Of a DNA stretch of 37,642 nt, positions 9,019 through 17,930 are shown one piece after another. Position 1 is the first letter of the stretch. Every line of letters begins with the position of its first letter. The stretch lies in assembly GCA_016934735.1 (NCBI GenBank), contig JAFGSG010000137.1:1-37642 (forward strand). Direction: 5' to 3'. Source of the DNA: Spirochaetota bacterium. Lineage in GTDB: Bacteria > Spirochaetota > UBA4802 > JAFGDQ01. A program made the position numbers and the translations under genes. Under the pieces are notes generated by a model. It was not told the DNA's origin, searched no databases, and saw only the letters and a list, made by a program, of their open reading frames with translations.

Positions 9019-10959
9019 TTAGACTTTAATCTTAACAATATTTATCGGTTTGTCTTTTCCCTTTACGCTGATCGGCGCGCTGTTGATTCCGCTGTATTTC
9101 TTCTTTGATCTGTCATAGATACTTTTTGATATCAGTATCTCACCGGCACCGGCATTTGAGCATAATCTCGCGGAAAGATTTACTGCGTCACCAATACATG
9201 TGAAAACCATTCTGGTCTTTGTGCCTATATTGCCGACTACTACGTCTCCGCCATGGATACCTATACCAACTTCAAATATGGGGCGGCGCTCCTTTTGCCG
9301 GAGGGCATTTTCTTTAGCGATCGCTTTCATTATTCCTATGGCAGAATCAATCGCTCTTTCAACGTTATTTTCGCCTCTGAAATGAGCCATAATTTCATCG
9401 CCTATATAACTGTCGATATCGCCTTTATTCGGAATAATCACATTAGACTGAAGGTCGAGATAATGGGATAATACTTCCATTACAATGCTGGGATCATTTT
9501 TTTCGGAAAAGGACGTAAAACCGCGCACATCGGAAAAAAGGAATACCAGATTTCTTCGTTCAGTACCGCCGAGCTGTAATTCCGCTGCAGAATCGGATTT
9601 CCTGCGTATCATGCTTATTGCGGAACTGGAAAGGAATTTTTCGAGATGATATTTTATAGCAACTTGGTCAATCATATTATTGAAGATATCGCCTAACCTG
9701 CCTATTTCATCATTGGTATTGATGACAATCTTTGTATCCAAATTACCTTCGCTTACCGATCCCGCCCATTTTTCAAGTTTTTTCAGATTCCTAATCATGA
9801 AGACAAGCACAAATCTGAACGCAATTAAACATACTATTATCATAATAAGCGCGAACAGAGAAACTCTGTCAATAGTACGGTCAAGCTCCGCATTTATTTT
9901 ATCAATGTTAAATATAATTGCTATTGTTCCGAGCCTGCGTACCCCCTCGACTTTGGCTGCAATTGTTTCCATTCTGGAAATGATAAGATCATTTATTCCC
10001 TTTGCCTTCGCTGGATTATCCTTTAAATAAGCGTTTTCCTTGTTTCTTTTTTCGGCAATAAGCCATGCATCCCGGAACATCCATCTTTCATCTCTGTTAA
10101 CCCTTCTGTCCCTTAAAATCATAATATTGCCGAAAAGTTCATGGAATAAAAAATCAATATCCCCCGCCTTTGTTATTTTTTTGGATACAGGACGCTTACG
10201 GATGACTTCTCTTTTAAATTCGTCACTTAGTGTGTCCTCGTATTTTTTTAATAGTGTATCATATATTTTATTTTTTACGATAGGATTTGATTCATGATAT
10301 TTTCTGTAATTTTTTTTAAAATCATCCAACAGTTCAATAACGTTGCCTTTATGAAGGAATATAGGATATGTTATTGCGCGAAGGCTGAGAGTATTTATTT
10401 TTTTTTCGTCTTTTGAAAAAAGATTTATTATTTTTTTAAAAAAATTCCCATCAGACGGTTTCTGCTTTTTTGCGACAGCGCCTGAAGAGACTCTTTCAGA
10501 AAAATCATAAAATTCCAGTTCTTCTTTCTGCTGTCCTAATGATTTTTTAATGTAAGGGAAAATATCCTTTCTTTTATAGTCTGCATTCTCAGTGCTGAAT
10601 TTAACCCTTCCTGTTTCATCAGTTAAAATTATTTTTTCTATATCATCATTAAAATTTTTATAATTTAATGCTTCAGTTCTGATTGTCCGATATTTTAATT
10701 CCAGCTCTTTATCGGCAGTTTTAACTGTCTTGTCCAGATAATATTCAGCATGTCCGCTTAATATGTGAGTCAGAATGCTTGCTTTTGTGTTTCTCTCCTG
10801 TTCAAGAAGATTTTTTTGGTTCAAATACATTACCACAGAAAGAATAGAAATCACCGTTATCATTATGACAGATAATATCAGTGAAAATTTAAGCTTTAAC
10901 CCGAAACGGATCTTTCTGATATCAACGGGGCCGGAATCATCTTTCTTAAAGATTGACAT
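9019..10959 (-). CDS. Membrane-bound class III adenylate/guanylate cyclase with HAMP domain
   Basis: 646 residues: TM1 (about 25-46), large extracytoplasmic region (47-365), TM2 (366-390), HAMP (391-440), and a class III cyclase domain (468-646). Metal-binding aspartates are D477 in FSDVRGF and D521 in YIGDE. Transition-state residues N594 and R598 lie in GDAVNLSARL. The usual base-selecting Lys (IDKYIGD in adenylate cyclases) is Ser517 here (IDSYIGD), so substrate choice is uncertain. AAGGG precedes the ATG. It probably stands alone, since a terminator-like hairpin separates it from the chemotaxis operon. Confidence 0.9.
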   Translation of the reverse strand: MSIFKKDDSGPVDIRKIRFGLKLKFSLILSVIMITVISILSVVMYLNQKNLLEQERNTKASILTHILSGHAEYYLDKTVKTADKELELKYRTIRTEALNYKNFNDDIEKIILTDETGRVKFSTENADYKRKDIFPYIKKSLGQQKEELEFYDFSERVSSGAVAKKQKPSDGNFFKKIINLFSKDEKKINTLSLRAITYPIFLHKGNVIELLDDFKKNYRKYHESNPIVKNKIYDTLLKKYEDTLSDEFKREVIRKRPVSKKITKAGDIDFLFHELFGNIMILRDRRVNRDERWMFRDAWLIAEKRNKENAYLKDNPAKAKGINDLIISRMETIAAKVEGVRRLGTIAIIFNIDKINAELDRTIDRVSLFALIMIIVCLIAFRFVLVFMIRNLKKLEKWAGSVSEGNLDTKIVINTNDEIGRLGDIFNNMIDQVAIKYHLEKFLSSSAISMIRRKSDSAAELQLGGTERRNLVFLFSDVRGFTSFSEKNDPSIVMEVLSHYLDLQSNVIIPNKGDIDSYIGDEIMAHFRGENNVERAIDSAIGIMKAIAKENALRQKERRPIFEVGIGIHGGDVVVGNIGTKTRMVFTCIGDAVNLSARLCSNAGAGEILISKSIYDRSKKKYSGINSAPISVKGKDKPINIVKIKV

Positions 10960-11097
10960 TAGTTTTTCCCTTGTACATTAGGATTCTTTACAAAAAGAAG
11001 CATGTTGATCATTTAATTATTTTCAGGAGTCCTTACCTGCTTAGAATACGAAATTATAAATATTAGTCAATACCTTTTAAAAATAACAATAAAAACT

Positions 11098-11134
11098 ATA
11101 TCGGAAATAATCTTTATCATAGATATTCCGATAT
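11098..11134 (-). terminator. Possible rho-independent terminator of the chemotaxis operon
   Basis: An inverted repeat with one bulged base (ATATCGGAAATA at 11098-11109, TATTCCGATAT at 11124-11134). On the minus strand it is followed by AGTTTTTATTG. It lies between the last che-operon gene (ends 11254) and the cyclase gene. The stem is AT-rich and the T-run short. Confidence 0.45.
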
Positions 11135-11253
11135 ATCGACGCTTTGAAATAAAAAATGGATGATCCCGAGTTGAAATTATTAACACAATAGAAACAGCGC
11201 CTAAATTTGAACACGAAACAGGAGAGGAGGTGATTTTCCAAAAAATCCGATAA

Positions 11254-12432
11254 TTATTGAATGCTGTCTAATATTTCTTTAAGGTTTTTTTCCAGAACCT
11301 GCCCATTCAGAATGTTTTTACCTGAACCTTCAACAGGGTACCTTGTTGCTTCAGTCATAAGTTCGACTTCTTTTTTAATATTATCAAAATGTTCGATTTC
11401 TTCTTTGGTTAATTTGACCGCCTTGTCTTCAACAACATTGTTTAAATTGCTGCTGTCGGTCATATCGTAGTTGAGAGCAGTGACTTCCCTAATATCCTGG
11501 CATGCAATTTTTATATATTCTGTAAGATTAAGCATTAGCTCGCGGACATCATCTCCCGGCATAATTGAATCCACAACCTCTTCCACCGGCAAATATTTTT
11601 TAAATTTAATTGAAAGAATCACTGTCAAGACAGTAACCATTTGTAAATTTTCCTCGAACTCATGATGTTTGTGAACTATCATATCTTTTATTGCTACAGA
11701 ATCCTCATACAATTGCTGGGTGAATTTATTGACTTTTTCTGCGAATTCAAACTGGGAACTAGAACTTTTATTGACTTCAGCTGCGGTATTCCATCCTTTA
11801 TTTGCTTCATTGATAATATTATTTAATTCCTGGATATTCTTTTCATTAACATATTTTTCAGTATTTTTGACTTTTTCAACCATCTTTAGTCCTCTAGCGA
11901 GATTAGCTGAAGAACCCTGTATAGCCCTTTCGGAATCCTTAAGACTTGTGTCGGTCAACTCCTTGAGCATTAGTATGGAGTCACGCTGAAGCTGTTTCCT
12001 TCTCTTAATTATTTTATCCATAAGAATAATTTGATTATCTTTTTCAATAATTCTCTGTATCGTAGATAAAGCTTCTTCAAGTGTCTGCGAAAAATCCTTT
12101 ATTTTTAAGGATAACTGTTCGTAAGTCTCTTTACTCAAAAAATTTTTTTTCTGGATGTCTTTTAAAATCTTTTTTTGATTATCAATGTTTGATTTTAATA
12201 TTTTACACATATTAAACACAAAAGTATCCTGATCTCTTTGTTTTATATTTGCGTCAAAAAAATAATCGATGTCCTTATTTAGAGCTTCCTCGATTTCAAT
12301 ACACATATTAAGATAGCCAATGGCTTCTTCCGAGTAGCTTTTTCTTTTTCTTGACGATTCATTGACTTTTTTAGCAATTTTCCCGAAATCATCAGCAGTA
12401 TTATAAAGAACATCAATAATTTTGGGATCCAT
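11254..12432 (-). CDS. Coiled-coil protein of unknown function in the chemotaxis operon
   Basis: 392 residues, strongly helical and charged, with long coiled-coil-like stretches between about 60 and 260. There is no signal peptide or clear membrane segment, so it is probably cytoplasmic. I do not recognise a family and see no conserved chemoreceptor hairpin tip, so it is not an obvious MCP. AGAGG lies seven bases before the ATG. It follows cheB by 119 bp on the same strand and ends just before a terminator-like hairpin, which suggests a role linked to chemotaxis or signalling. Confidence 0.75.
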   Translation of the reverse strand: MDPKIIDVLYNTADDFGKIAKKVNESSRKRKSYSEEAIGYLNMCIEIEEALNKDIDYFFDANIKQRDQDTFVFNMCKILKSNIDNQKKILKDIQKKNFLSKETYEQLSLKIKDFSQTLEEALSTIQRIIEKDNQIILMDKIIKRRKQLQRDSILMLKELTDTSLKDSERAIQGSSANLARGLKMVEKVKNTEKYVNEKNIQELNNIINEANKGWNTAAEVNKSSSSQFEFAEKVNKFTQQLYEDSVAIKDMIVHKHHEFEENLQMVTVLTVILSIKFKKYLPVEEVVDSIMPGDDVRELMLNLTEYIKIACQDIREVTALNYDMTDSSNLNNVVEDKAVKLTKEEIEHFDNIKKEVELMTEATRYPVEGSGKNILNGQVLEKNLKEILDSIQ

Positions 12433-12551
12433 TTGTTTACCTCTTTTTATAAGATGGGATTTGAAAATTAATTTATTACATAGAAATTTTAAAATACATT
12501 CCGATTATTCAAATTAAATATTCTTGATATTTATAATAAAAAAATTAACTT

Positions 12552-13631
12552 TTAATTCCGGCTGCTAAACTGCATTATTTCATTAGGCATCCCGTTTAAC
12601 GGGAGCACCTTGTCTGCAGCTCCGCGTTTGATCGCTTCCTTCGGCATTCCGAATACAACGCATGTCTCTTCACTTTGGGCAACAGTCTTTGAGCCGGCAT
12701 TCTTCATTTCCAGCATACCGGCCGCACCGTCATCGCCCATACCTGTCAAAATTATTCCGATTGCATTCCCGCCTGCCGTTTTAGCAACTGAACGGAAAAG
12801 CACGTCAACAGCCGGCCTGTGCCTGCTTACAAGCGGACCGTCTTTGACAACTATTTTATAACGACCTCCCTGCCGTTCAATAAGCATATGATAATTTCCT
12901 GGTGCTATGTATGCATTACCCTGTACAATAGAATCGCCGTTTTCAGCTTCCTTTACTCTGATCCTGCATATCTTATCCAGACGATCCGCAAAAGCTTTTG
13001 TAAATTTTTCGGGCATATGCTGAACTATAATTATTCCGGGCACATCTTCCGGCAGAGCTGTTAATACCGCCTCGATTGCCTGCGTACCTCCTGCGGATGC
13101 TCCGATCGCTATCAGTTTGTCTGCAGCACGGAAAATCCTGTGCCCATCCCATGGAGAAAGCACAGCGTCAGCACTTAATTTATGCTGAACAGATTTTGTA
13201 ATTACAGGCAAATCAATTTTATTAACATTCGCCTGAGAAGCCGATTTGACCGTATCAATCAGCATAAGAGCAGATTCCGTAAAAAAATCTTTAAGCCCTA
13301 CCTTTGGTTTTGCTATTATCTCGACAGCTCCTGCTGAAAGTGCTTCCAGAGTTGTTTTCGCATTTTTAACTGTCAGATGAGAACACATTACAACAGGAGT
13401 CGGCCTCTTTGCCATTATCTCCTTTAAGAAAGTGATACCGTCTTTATTCGGCATCTCAACATCAAGGATGAAAACATCCGGCCACTCCTTTTCCAATTTC
13501 TTCTCTGCAATAATCGGATCGGCCGAAGCAGCAATCACTTCAATTGAAGGATCCGAAGCCAGAATATCACCAAGCACCATTCTTACTGTAGCTGAATCAT
13601 CAACTATATGGACTTTAATTTTTTTTGACAT
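12552..13631 (-). CDS. cheB: Chemotaxis protein-glutamate methylesterase/deamidase
   Basis: About 359 residues. An N-terminal receiver (VHIVDDSATVR, then FILDVEMPNKDG with the phospho-Asp) is followed by a linker and the methylesterase domain. Catalytic triad motifs are the Ser of GASAGGTQA, the His of VQHMPEKFT and the Asp of GMGDDGAAG. It removes receptor methyl groups during adaptation when phosphorylated by CheA. The ATG at 13631 starts one base after the cheA stop, which points to translational coupling. A TTG eight codons earlier (13655) would overlap cheA and is less likely. No cheR or cheD is in this window. Confidence 0.96.
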   Translation of the reverse strand: MSKKIKVHIVDDSATVRMVLGDILASDPSIEVIAASADPIIAEKKLEKEWPDVFILDVEMPNKDGITFLKEIMAKRPTPVVMCSHLTVKNAKTTLEALSAGAVEIIAKPKVGLKDFFTESALMLIDTVKSASQANVNKIDLPVITKSVQHKLSADAVLSPWDGHRIFRAADKLIAIGASAGGTQAIEAVLTALPEDVPGIIIVQHMPEKFTKAFADRLDKICRIRVKEAENGDSIVQGNAYIAPGNYHMLIERQGGRYKIVVKDGPLVSRHRPAVDVLFRSVAKTAGGNAIGIILTGMGDDGAAGMLEMKNAGSKTVAQSEETCVVFGMPKEAIKRGAADKVLPLNGMPNEIMQFSSRN

Positions 13632-13632
13632 T

Positions 13633-15825
13633 TTACGAAGCTTTTTTAACTTCAATTGCCTGCAAATACTGGACTAATTTCGGGACATCAAGAATCAAGC
13701 CTACTTCCCCGCCGACTAATATTGTTGCTCCGCTTATCCATTCTACTTTTTTAAATATTCTGCCCAAGGGCTTAACTACGGTCTGGAACTCACCCAGTGC
13801 TTCATCAACTACAAAGCCCACTTTCTTGTCAGCATAATTGACAACAACAATGTTTTCCATTTCAGGAATATCGCCCTGCTCATTGAAAAAATCCCTTATC
13901 CTTATAAACGGTACTATTTCTCCTCTCAGATTTATGAAATCGCCGTTTTCATAGGTGATGAGTTCTTTTTTTGATTTGGAAATATTTGCACACTCGGAAA
14001 CCATTGCAAGCGGAAGGACACAAAACAAAGCGCCTGCTTTAATAAGAAATCCGTCAATTATTGCCAGTGTAAGAGGAAGATATATTCGTACTGATGTGCC
14101 TTTGCCCTCTTTACTCTGAAGAGTTACAAAGCCTCTCAAAGATTCAATATTTTTCTTAACAACATCCATGCCGACACCCCGGCCGGAAATATCTGTTACC
14201 TTATCTGCGGTTGAAAACCCGGGAGAAAATATAAAATTAAATAAGTCATTATCTGTGATCAGAGGAACTTTTTCCGGAGTAATCATCCCTTTCTGCAGCG
14301 CCTTGGATAATATTTTTTCTTTATTAAGGCCGTTGCCGTCGTCTTTTATTTCGATTACAACATTTCCTGCCTCCTGATAAGCATTCAATATAACCCTGCC
14401 AACATCAGGTTTTCCTTTAAGAATCCTCTCTTCAGGAAGGTCAATTCCATGATCAACCGCATTTCTGACTAAGTGCATCAATGGATCATTTACTTTCTCT
14501 ATAATTGTTTTATCAAGCTCGGTTTCTCCTCCATTCAATATCAGATCAACTTTTTTCCCTTTTTCTATACTTATATCGCGTACAATACGTTCAAACCGCT
14601 TGAAAGATTCACCTATCTGCACCATGCGGATATTCATGAATTTTTCCCTGACTTCGGATATCAGCCTAGACATCTGGGAAAATGTTTTATTTAATGCGCT
14701 GTCCCCAATATTATTCACAACCTGTCCGACATTTGCCGCTGAAATCACAAGTTCTCCAACAAGATTTACAAGATCATCAAGTTTAGATGTATCAATCCTC
14801 ATGGATTTTTTGATATTTTCTTCTGCCTTTTTAATAGTTGCCTGTTTGTTGACTGCCGCCTCAACAACCGGTTTGGAAACCATTTGTTCATCAATAACTA
14901 CCTCGCCGATACGTTTTATATTTTTCTCTTTCGCTAAAGTTTCCTGAAGTTTTAATGCTTCTTCCAGTTCTTTTTTTGTAAGAGATCCGATTTCAATTAA
15001 AATCTCGCCGAGATATCTGGGTTTCTCGGATAGTTCTTCAATCAGCTTTACATATTCGGCCAGATTGCTTCCGGGAGGCAGTATTCTGATTTTACAATCT
15101 TCCCTGATGAATTCAAATACCTCTTCTATTTTTTCTTTGGATGTATAGCCCATGAAACTTATCTCAAAACCGAGATAACAAAATTCAGGATCCATTTCAT
15201 CCATTGAAGGTATCAAGTCTGTTATGGTTTTTATTTTAACTATTTTTCCCATTTGACCCAGATATGAAATAAAAGACTGAGGATCTAGTCCGTTTTTAAA
15301 TACATTCTTACTGAATCGCAGAGATATGTGCCAGCATTCATTGATAACCTTTATATCACTTAATGATTCTTCCTTATCAATATCTTTAACATTTTCAGAA
15401 TTTTTTTTCTCAGTTTTAAACATATAAGCATTCAACTGATTTATAAGACCGGCGGATTCATTCTTCAGCGCTGCGTCTATTTTCCCTGTTCTGTTAGCGT
15501 CAAAAAAATTAAGCATCTTCAGGATATGATCACGACAATTCAGTAAAAGACCGATCATATCGGGAACTACAGGAATTACATCGTTTCTGATATCATCTAG
15601 CATATCCTCAACAACATGTGAAAAATCACCGATATCGGCAAAGCCGAACATGCCGGCGGATCCCTTAATTGTATGCATAGCCCTGAAGATGGCCGGAATA
15701 GGTTCTCTGCTGGAAACATCCTTCTCAAGATCCAGAAGCCCGTTTTCCATATCATTCAGCAATTCCTTACTTTCTATAAAAAATGTATTTATTGCTTCTT
15801 CAAAATTATATTTTGCCGCTGCCAT
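13633..15825 (-). CDS. cheA: Chemotaxis histidine kinase
   Basis: 730 residues. Hpt domain with phospho-His H51 (AMHTIKGSAG), a P2-like ferredoxin-type region (about 155-250), an extra helical segment (269-330), P3 dimerisation helices (341-405), an ATPase with HLVRNAVDHG (451-460), DDGNGL and GRGVGMD (548-554), and a C-terminal CheW-like domain (about 590-725). The extra segment has two LGEILIEIGSLTKKELEEA-like units, resembling the N-terminal domain of type II secretion ATPases (GspE/MshE type). All kinase residues are present. It autophosphorylates in response to receptors and passes phosphate to CheY and CheB. Confidence 0.96.
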   Translation of the reverse strand: MAAAKYNFEEAINTFFIESKELLNDMENGLLDLEKDVSSREPIPAIFRAMHTIKGSAGMFGFADIGDFSHVVEDMLDDIRNDVIPVVPDMIGLLLNCRDHILKMLNFFDANRTGKIDAALKNESAGLINQLNAYMFKTEKKNSENVKDIDKEESLSDIKVINECWHISLRFSKNVFKNGLDPQSFISYLGQMGKIVKIKTITDLIPSMDEMDPEFCYLGFEISFMGYTSKEKIEEVFEFIREDCKIRILPPGSNLAEYVKLIEELSEKPRYLGEILIEIGSLTKKELEEALKLQETLAKEKNIKRIGEVVIDEQMVSKPVVEAAVNKQATIKKAEENIKKSMRIDTSKLDDLVNLVGELVISAANVGQVVNNIGDSALNKTFSQMSRLISEVREKFMNIRMVQIGESFKRFERIVRDISIEKGKKVDLILNGGETELDKTIIEKVNDPLMHLVRNAVDHGIDLPEERILKGKPDVGRVILNAYQEAGNVVIEIKDDGNGLNKEKILSKALQKGMITPEKVPLITDNDLFNFIFSPGFSTADKVTDISGRGVGMDVVKKNIESLRGFVTLQSKEGKGTSVRIYLPLTLAIIDGFLIKAGALFCVLPLAMVSECANISKSKKELITYENGDFINLRGEIVPFIRIRDFFNEQGDIPEMENIVVVNYADKKVGFVVDEALGEFQTVVKPLGRIFKKVEWISGATILVGGEVGLILDVPKLVQYLQAIEVKKAS

Positions 15826-15904
15826 AATTGTACCCCGGTTTTATTTGTAAAATTTCCGCAATATTTCAATAAATAGACTAAAAAATAATCTACTCATCGC
15901 GAGA

Positions 15905-16192
15905 TCATAGTGCCTCTCCATATAAATTGAAAATTCTGACAATTTCCTCTGACGGATTAGTAATTGAAAATATTTTATCTCTGCCATTTACTTCTTTTTT
16001 TAACATTGCAAGAAACTGGAAGCCCGCTGTATCCACATTACCCACTGCCGAGAGATCGACTTCAAAATTTTTAATATTTTCAAAATATTCAGAAAGCTGC
16101 CCCTTTAATTCTTTAACCGAATATATATTCAGATCGCCTTCCATTGCGAGTAAAACCTTATCTTTTAATTTCTTTTTTTCTGATACTTTCAT
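15905..16192 (-). CDS. STAS-domain protein (anti-sigma factor antagonist-like)
   Basis: A 95-residue single STAS domain. The conserved helix-start motif reads NVDTAGFQFL at about residues 52-61, with Thr at the place where SpoIIAA-type proteins carry the phosphorylated Ser. GGAG lies about ten bases before the ATG. It sits between cheY and cheA in the operon, so it may act in the chemotaxis pathway or link it to the SpoIIE-type phosphatase encoded at 3867-6653. Neither link is shown by sequence. Confidence 0.88.
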   Translation of the reverse strand: MKVSEKKKLKDKVLLAMEGDLNIYSVKELKGQLSEYFENIKNFEVDLSAVGNVDTAGFQFLAMLKKEVNGRDKIFSITNPSEEIVRIFNLYGEAL

Positions 16193-16218
16193 TGATTCAA
16201 GGCTCCAATTTATAAAAA

Positions 16219-16596
16219 TTATACGATCAAAGTCTTAACTGCTTTTATAAGCTGTTCAGGCTTAAAGGGCTTAACAATCCAGGCTTTAGCACCTAGTTCT
16301 TTTCCTTCGTTCTTCTTGTCTTCGCCGGCTTCGGTTGTGAGCATTATTATGGGAGTGAACTTGACAGAAGAGTAACTCTCGTTTGTCTTCATATTTCTAA
16401 GAAACTCGATGCCGTCCATTATCGGCATGTTGACGTCGCAAAGAATAAGATCAATCTTATCCGTACCTTTAAGTTTATCAAGAGCCTCCTGACCGTTTTT
16501 TGCTTCAACAACTTCATACCCTTCCTCCTGCAATGTGAAACCTACCGACATGCGGATAGCCTCTGTATCATCAACTATCATAATTTTTTTACCCAT
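16219..16596 (-). CDS. cheY: Single-domain response regulator, CheY-like
   Basis: 125 residues, one receiver domain. Acidic pocket D9/D10, phospho-Asp D54 in LILCDVNMPIMDG, Thr87 in MLTTEA and Lys109 in IVKPFKP are all present. There is no output domain, as expected for a flagellar-motor or phosphate-sink CheY. AGGAG lies eight bases before the ATG, and the gene overlaps the 3' end of the cheW gene by 8 bp, indicating a tight operon. Confidence 0.93.
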   Translation of the reverse strand: MGKKIMIVDDTEAIRMSVGFTLQEEGYEVVEAKNGQEALDKLKGTDKIDLILCDVNMPIMDGIEFLRNMKTNESYSSVKFTPIIMLTTEAGEDKKNEGKELGAKAWIVKPFKPEQLIKAVKTLIV

Positions 16597-17668
16597 TTTG
16601 CTGCTCCTCTTTATAAAAGTCTTTATTATTAATTACATTATGTTCTTCCGGCGATAATATTTTATCCACATTTAATGAGATTATGGTTTTATCATCAAGC
16701 TGAAGCAAACCATCAATAAAATCTGAGTCTATCTTTGCGCTATAGTGCGGGGGATGCTGAATCTTACTGACCGGGAATTTTACTACATCAAATACCGAGT
16801 CAATAATAAGTCCTAGCAGCATTTTTTTAAGCTCAACTATTAATATAGGTGTCTTTTTATTATATTCTATTGTATCTAAACCGCACCTTTCTCTCATATC
16901 GATAACCGGGATAACGCTGCCTCTTAAATTAATAACGCCTTTCATAAAAGGTAATGTATTTGGAATATAAGACAGTTTTGTTATATTTATTATTTCATGT
17001 ATTTTTATTATATCTATTCCATAAATTTCATTTCCGACAACAAGAGTAACAAATACATGTTCGTCGACGATCTCCTCATCTTCATCTTCCTGTGTTTTAA
17101 AATCGCGGTTAAAATCTAAACCGTCATCCTTTATCCCTTTTATCGTCGACAGTTTATCAAAATTAACATTTAATGACGACAACTCGCTAAGTTCATTAAT
17201 ATTTAATAGTTCTTTAATATTCAGCAATACCATAAATACATCGTTAATGTTTATAATTTTATCAATAAATTCCACGCGTATTTTTGTTCCGAATCCAGGC
17301 GCGTCTGTAATATTTTCTTCAAAAATATTTTCTACACCTTTTAAGGCATCTATCATTGCCCCAACAGTTATGCGTTCCTCTGAATCCGCGACTTCGGCAA
17401 TTATTATACTGCTTCTGGGGCTAATAACGGTTTTCCTATTATATAGTCTCATTGAAATATCAATGACTGGTATTATCTGGCCGCGTAAATTTATCACTCC
17501 CAGAATTGATTCATGCACCATTGGGATCCGGGTTAGATGGCTGATCTGACTGTATTCAATAACTTCCCTCACCTGACCTATATCCAATCCGTATGTATCG
17601 TTTCCGACAACAAAACGAAGGTACTTGCTTTTTACTTTGTTTTCTTCGATTACTGATGTATTATTCAT
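16589..17668 (-). CDS. cheW: Tandem CheW-CheW chemotaxis coupling protein
   Basis: 359 residues with two complete CheW domains, about 14-150 and 200-345. Both carry the same signature (FVVGNDTYGLDI / LVVGNEIYGIDI, then GVINLRGQIIPVID / GVINLRGSVIPVID). CheW links CheA to chemoreceptors; a double CheW could bridge two partners in the array. An acidic linker (about 185-200) separates the domains. It is the first gene of the chemotaxis operon and its promoter should lie in the AT-rich stretch after 17668. Confidence 0.94.
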   Translation of the reverse strand: MNNTSVIEENKVKSKYLRFVVGNDTYGLDIGQVREVIEYSQISHLTRIPMVHESILGVINLRGQIIPVIDISMRLYNRKTVISPRSSIIIAEVADSEERITVGAMIDALKGVENIFEENITDAPGFGTKIRVEFIDKIININDVFMVLLNIKELLNINELSELSSLNVNFDKLSTIKGIKDDGLDFNRDFKTQEDEDEEIVDEHVFVTLVVGNEIYGIDIIKIHEIINITKLSYIPNTLPFMKGVINLRGSVIPVIDMRERCGLDTIEYNKKTPILIVELKKMLLGLIIDSVFDVVKFPVSKIQHPPHYSAKIDSDFIDGLLQLDDKTIISLNVDKILSPEEHNVINNKDFYKEEQQNG

Positions 17669-17783
17669 ATAATTACCAATTATTAATATTTTTTATTCTT
17701 TGTTTACAGAATATATCATTTCTTGCCGAATGAATTAAAATTAAACCATTTTCTTAATTCTACCATCTATCTTTAAAAAAATC

Positions 17784-17801
17784 AAAAAAAAATTTTTTTT
17801 T
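17784..17801. other. A9T9 tract in a divergent intergenic region
   Basis: Nine A then nine T (17784-17801) lie in the 262-bp divergent region between the chemotaxis operon and the MORN gene. A-tracts of this kind make stiff, nucleoid-protein-binding DNA. Apart from the MORN promoter I see nothing else defined between 17669 and 17930. Confidence 0.5.
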
Positions 17802-17856
17802 ATAAAAAAACTATTTATCAAGATTGTTACAAATTTATTATTTCAATAAAAATCTT

Positions 17857-17885
17857 TTGACTTTTTATCGAGAACTATATAAAAT
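17857..17885 (+). promoter_or_regulatory. Sigma70-like promoter for the MORN gene
   Basis: TTGACT (17857-17862), a 17-bp spacer and TAAAAT (17880-17885). The expected start of transcription near 17892 leaves a leader of about 40 nt. Confidence 0.55.
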
Positions 17886-17930
17886 TTTATACTACTTAAA
17901 TTATTATTATATTTATTCCTGAAGAGAATA

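Noticed and set aside
11225-11234. Perfect AGGAGGTGAT Shine-Dalgarno on the plus strand
   Set aside because: The nearest ATG is 27 bases away and its frame is antisense to the coiled-coil gene without coding character.
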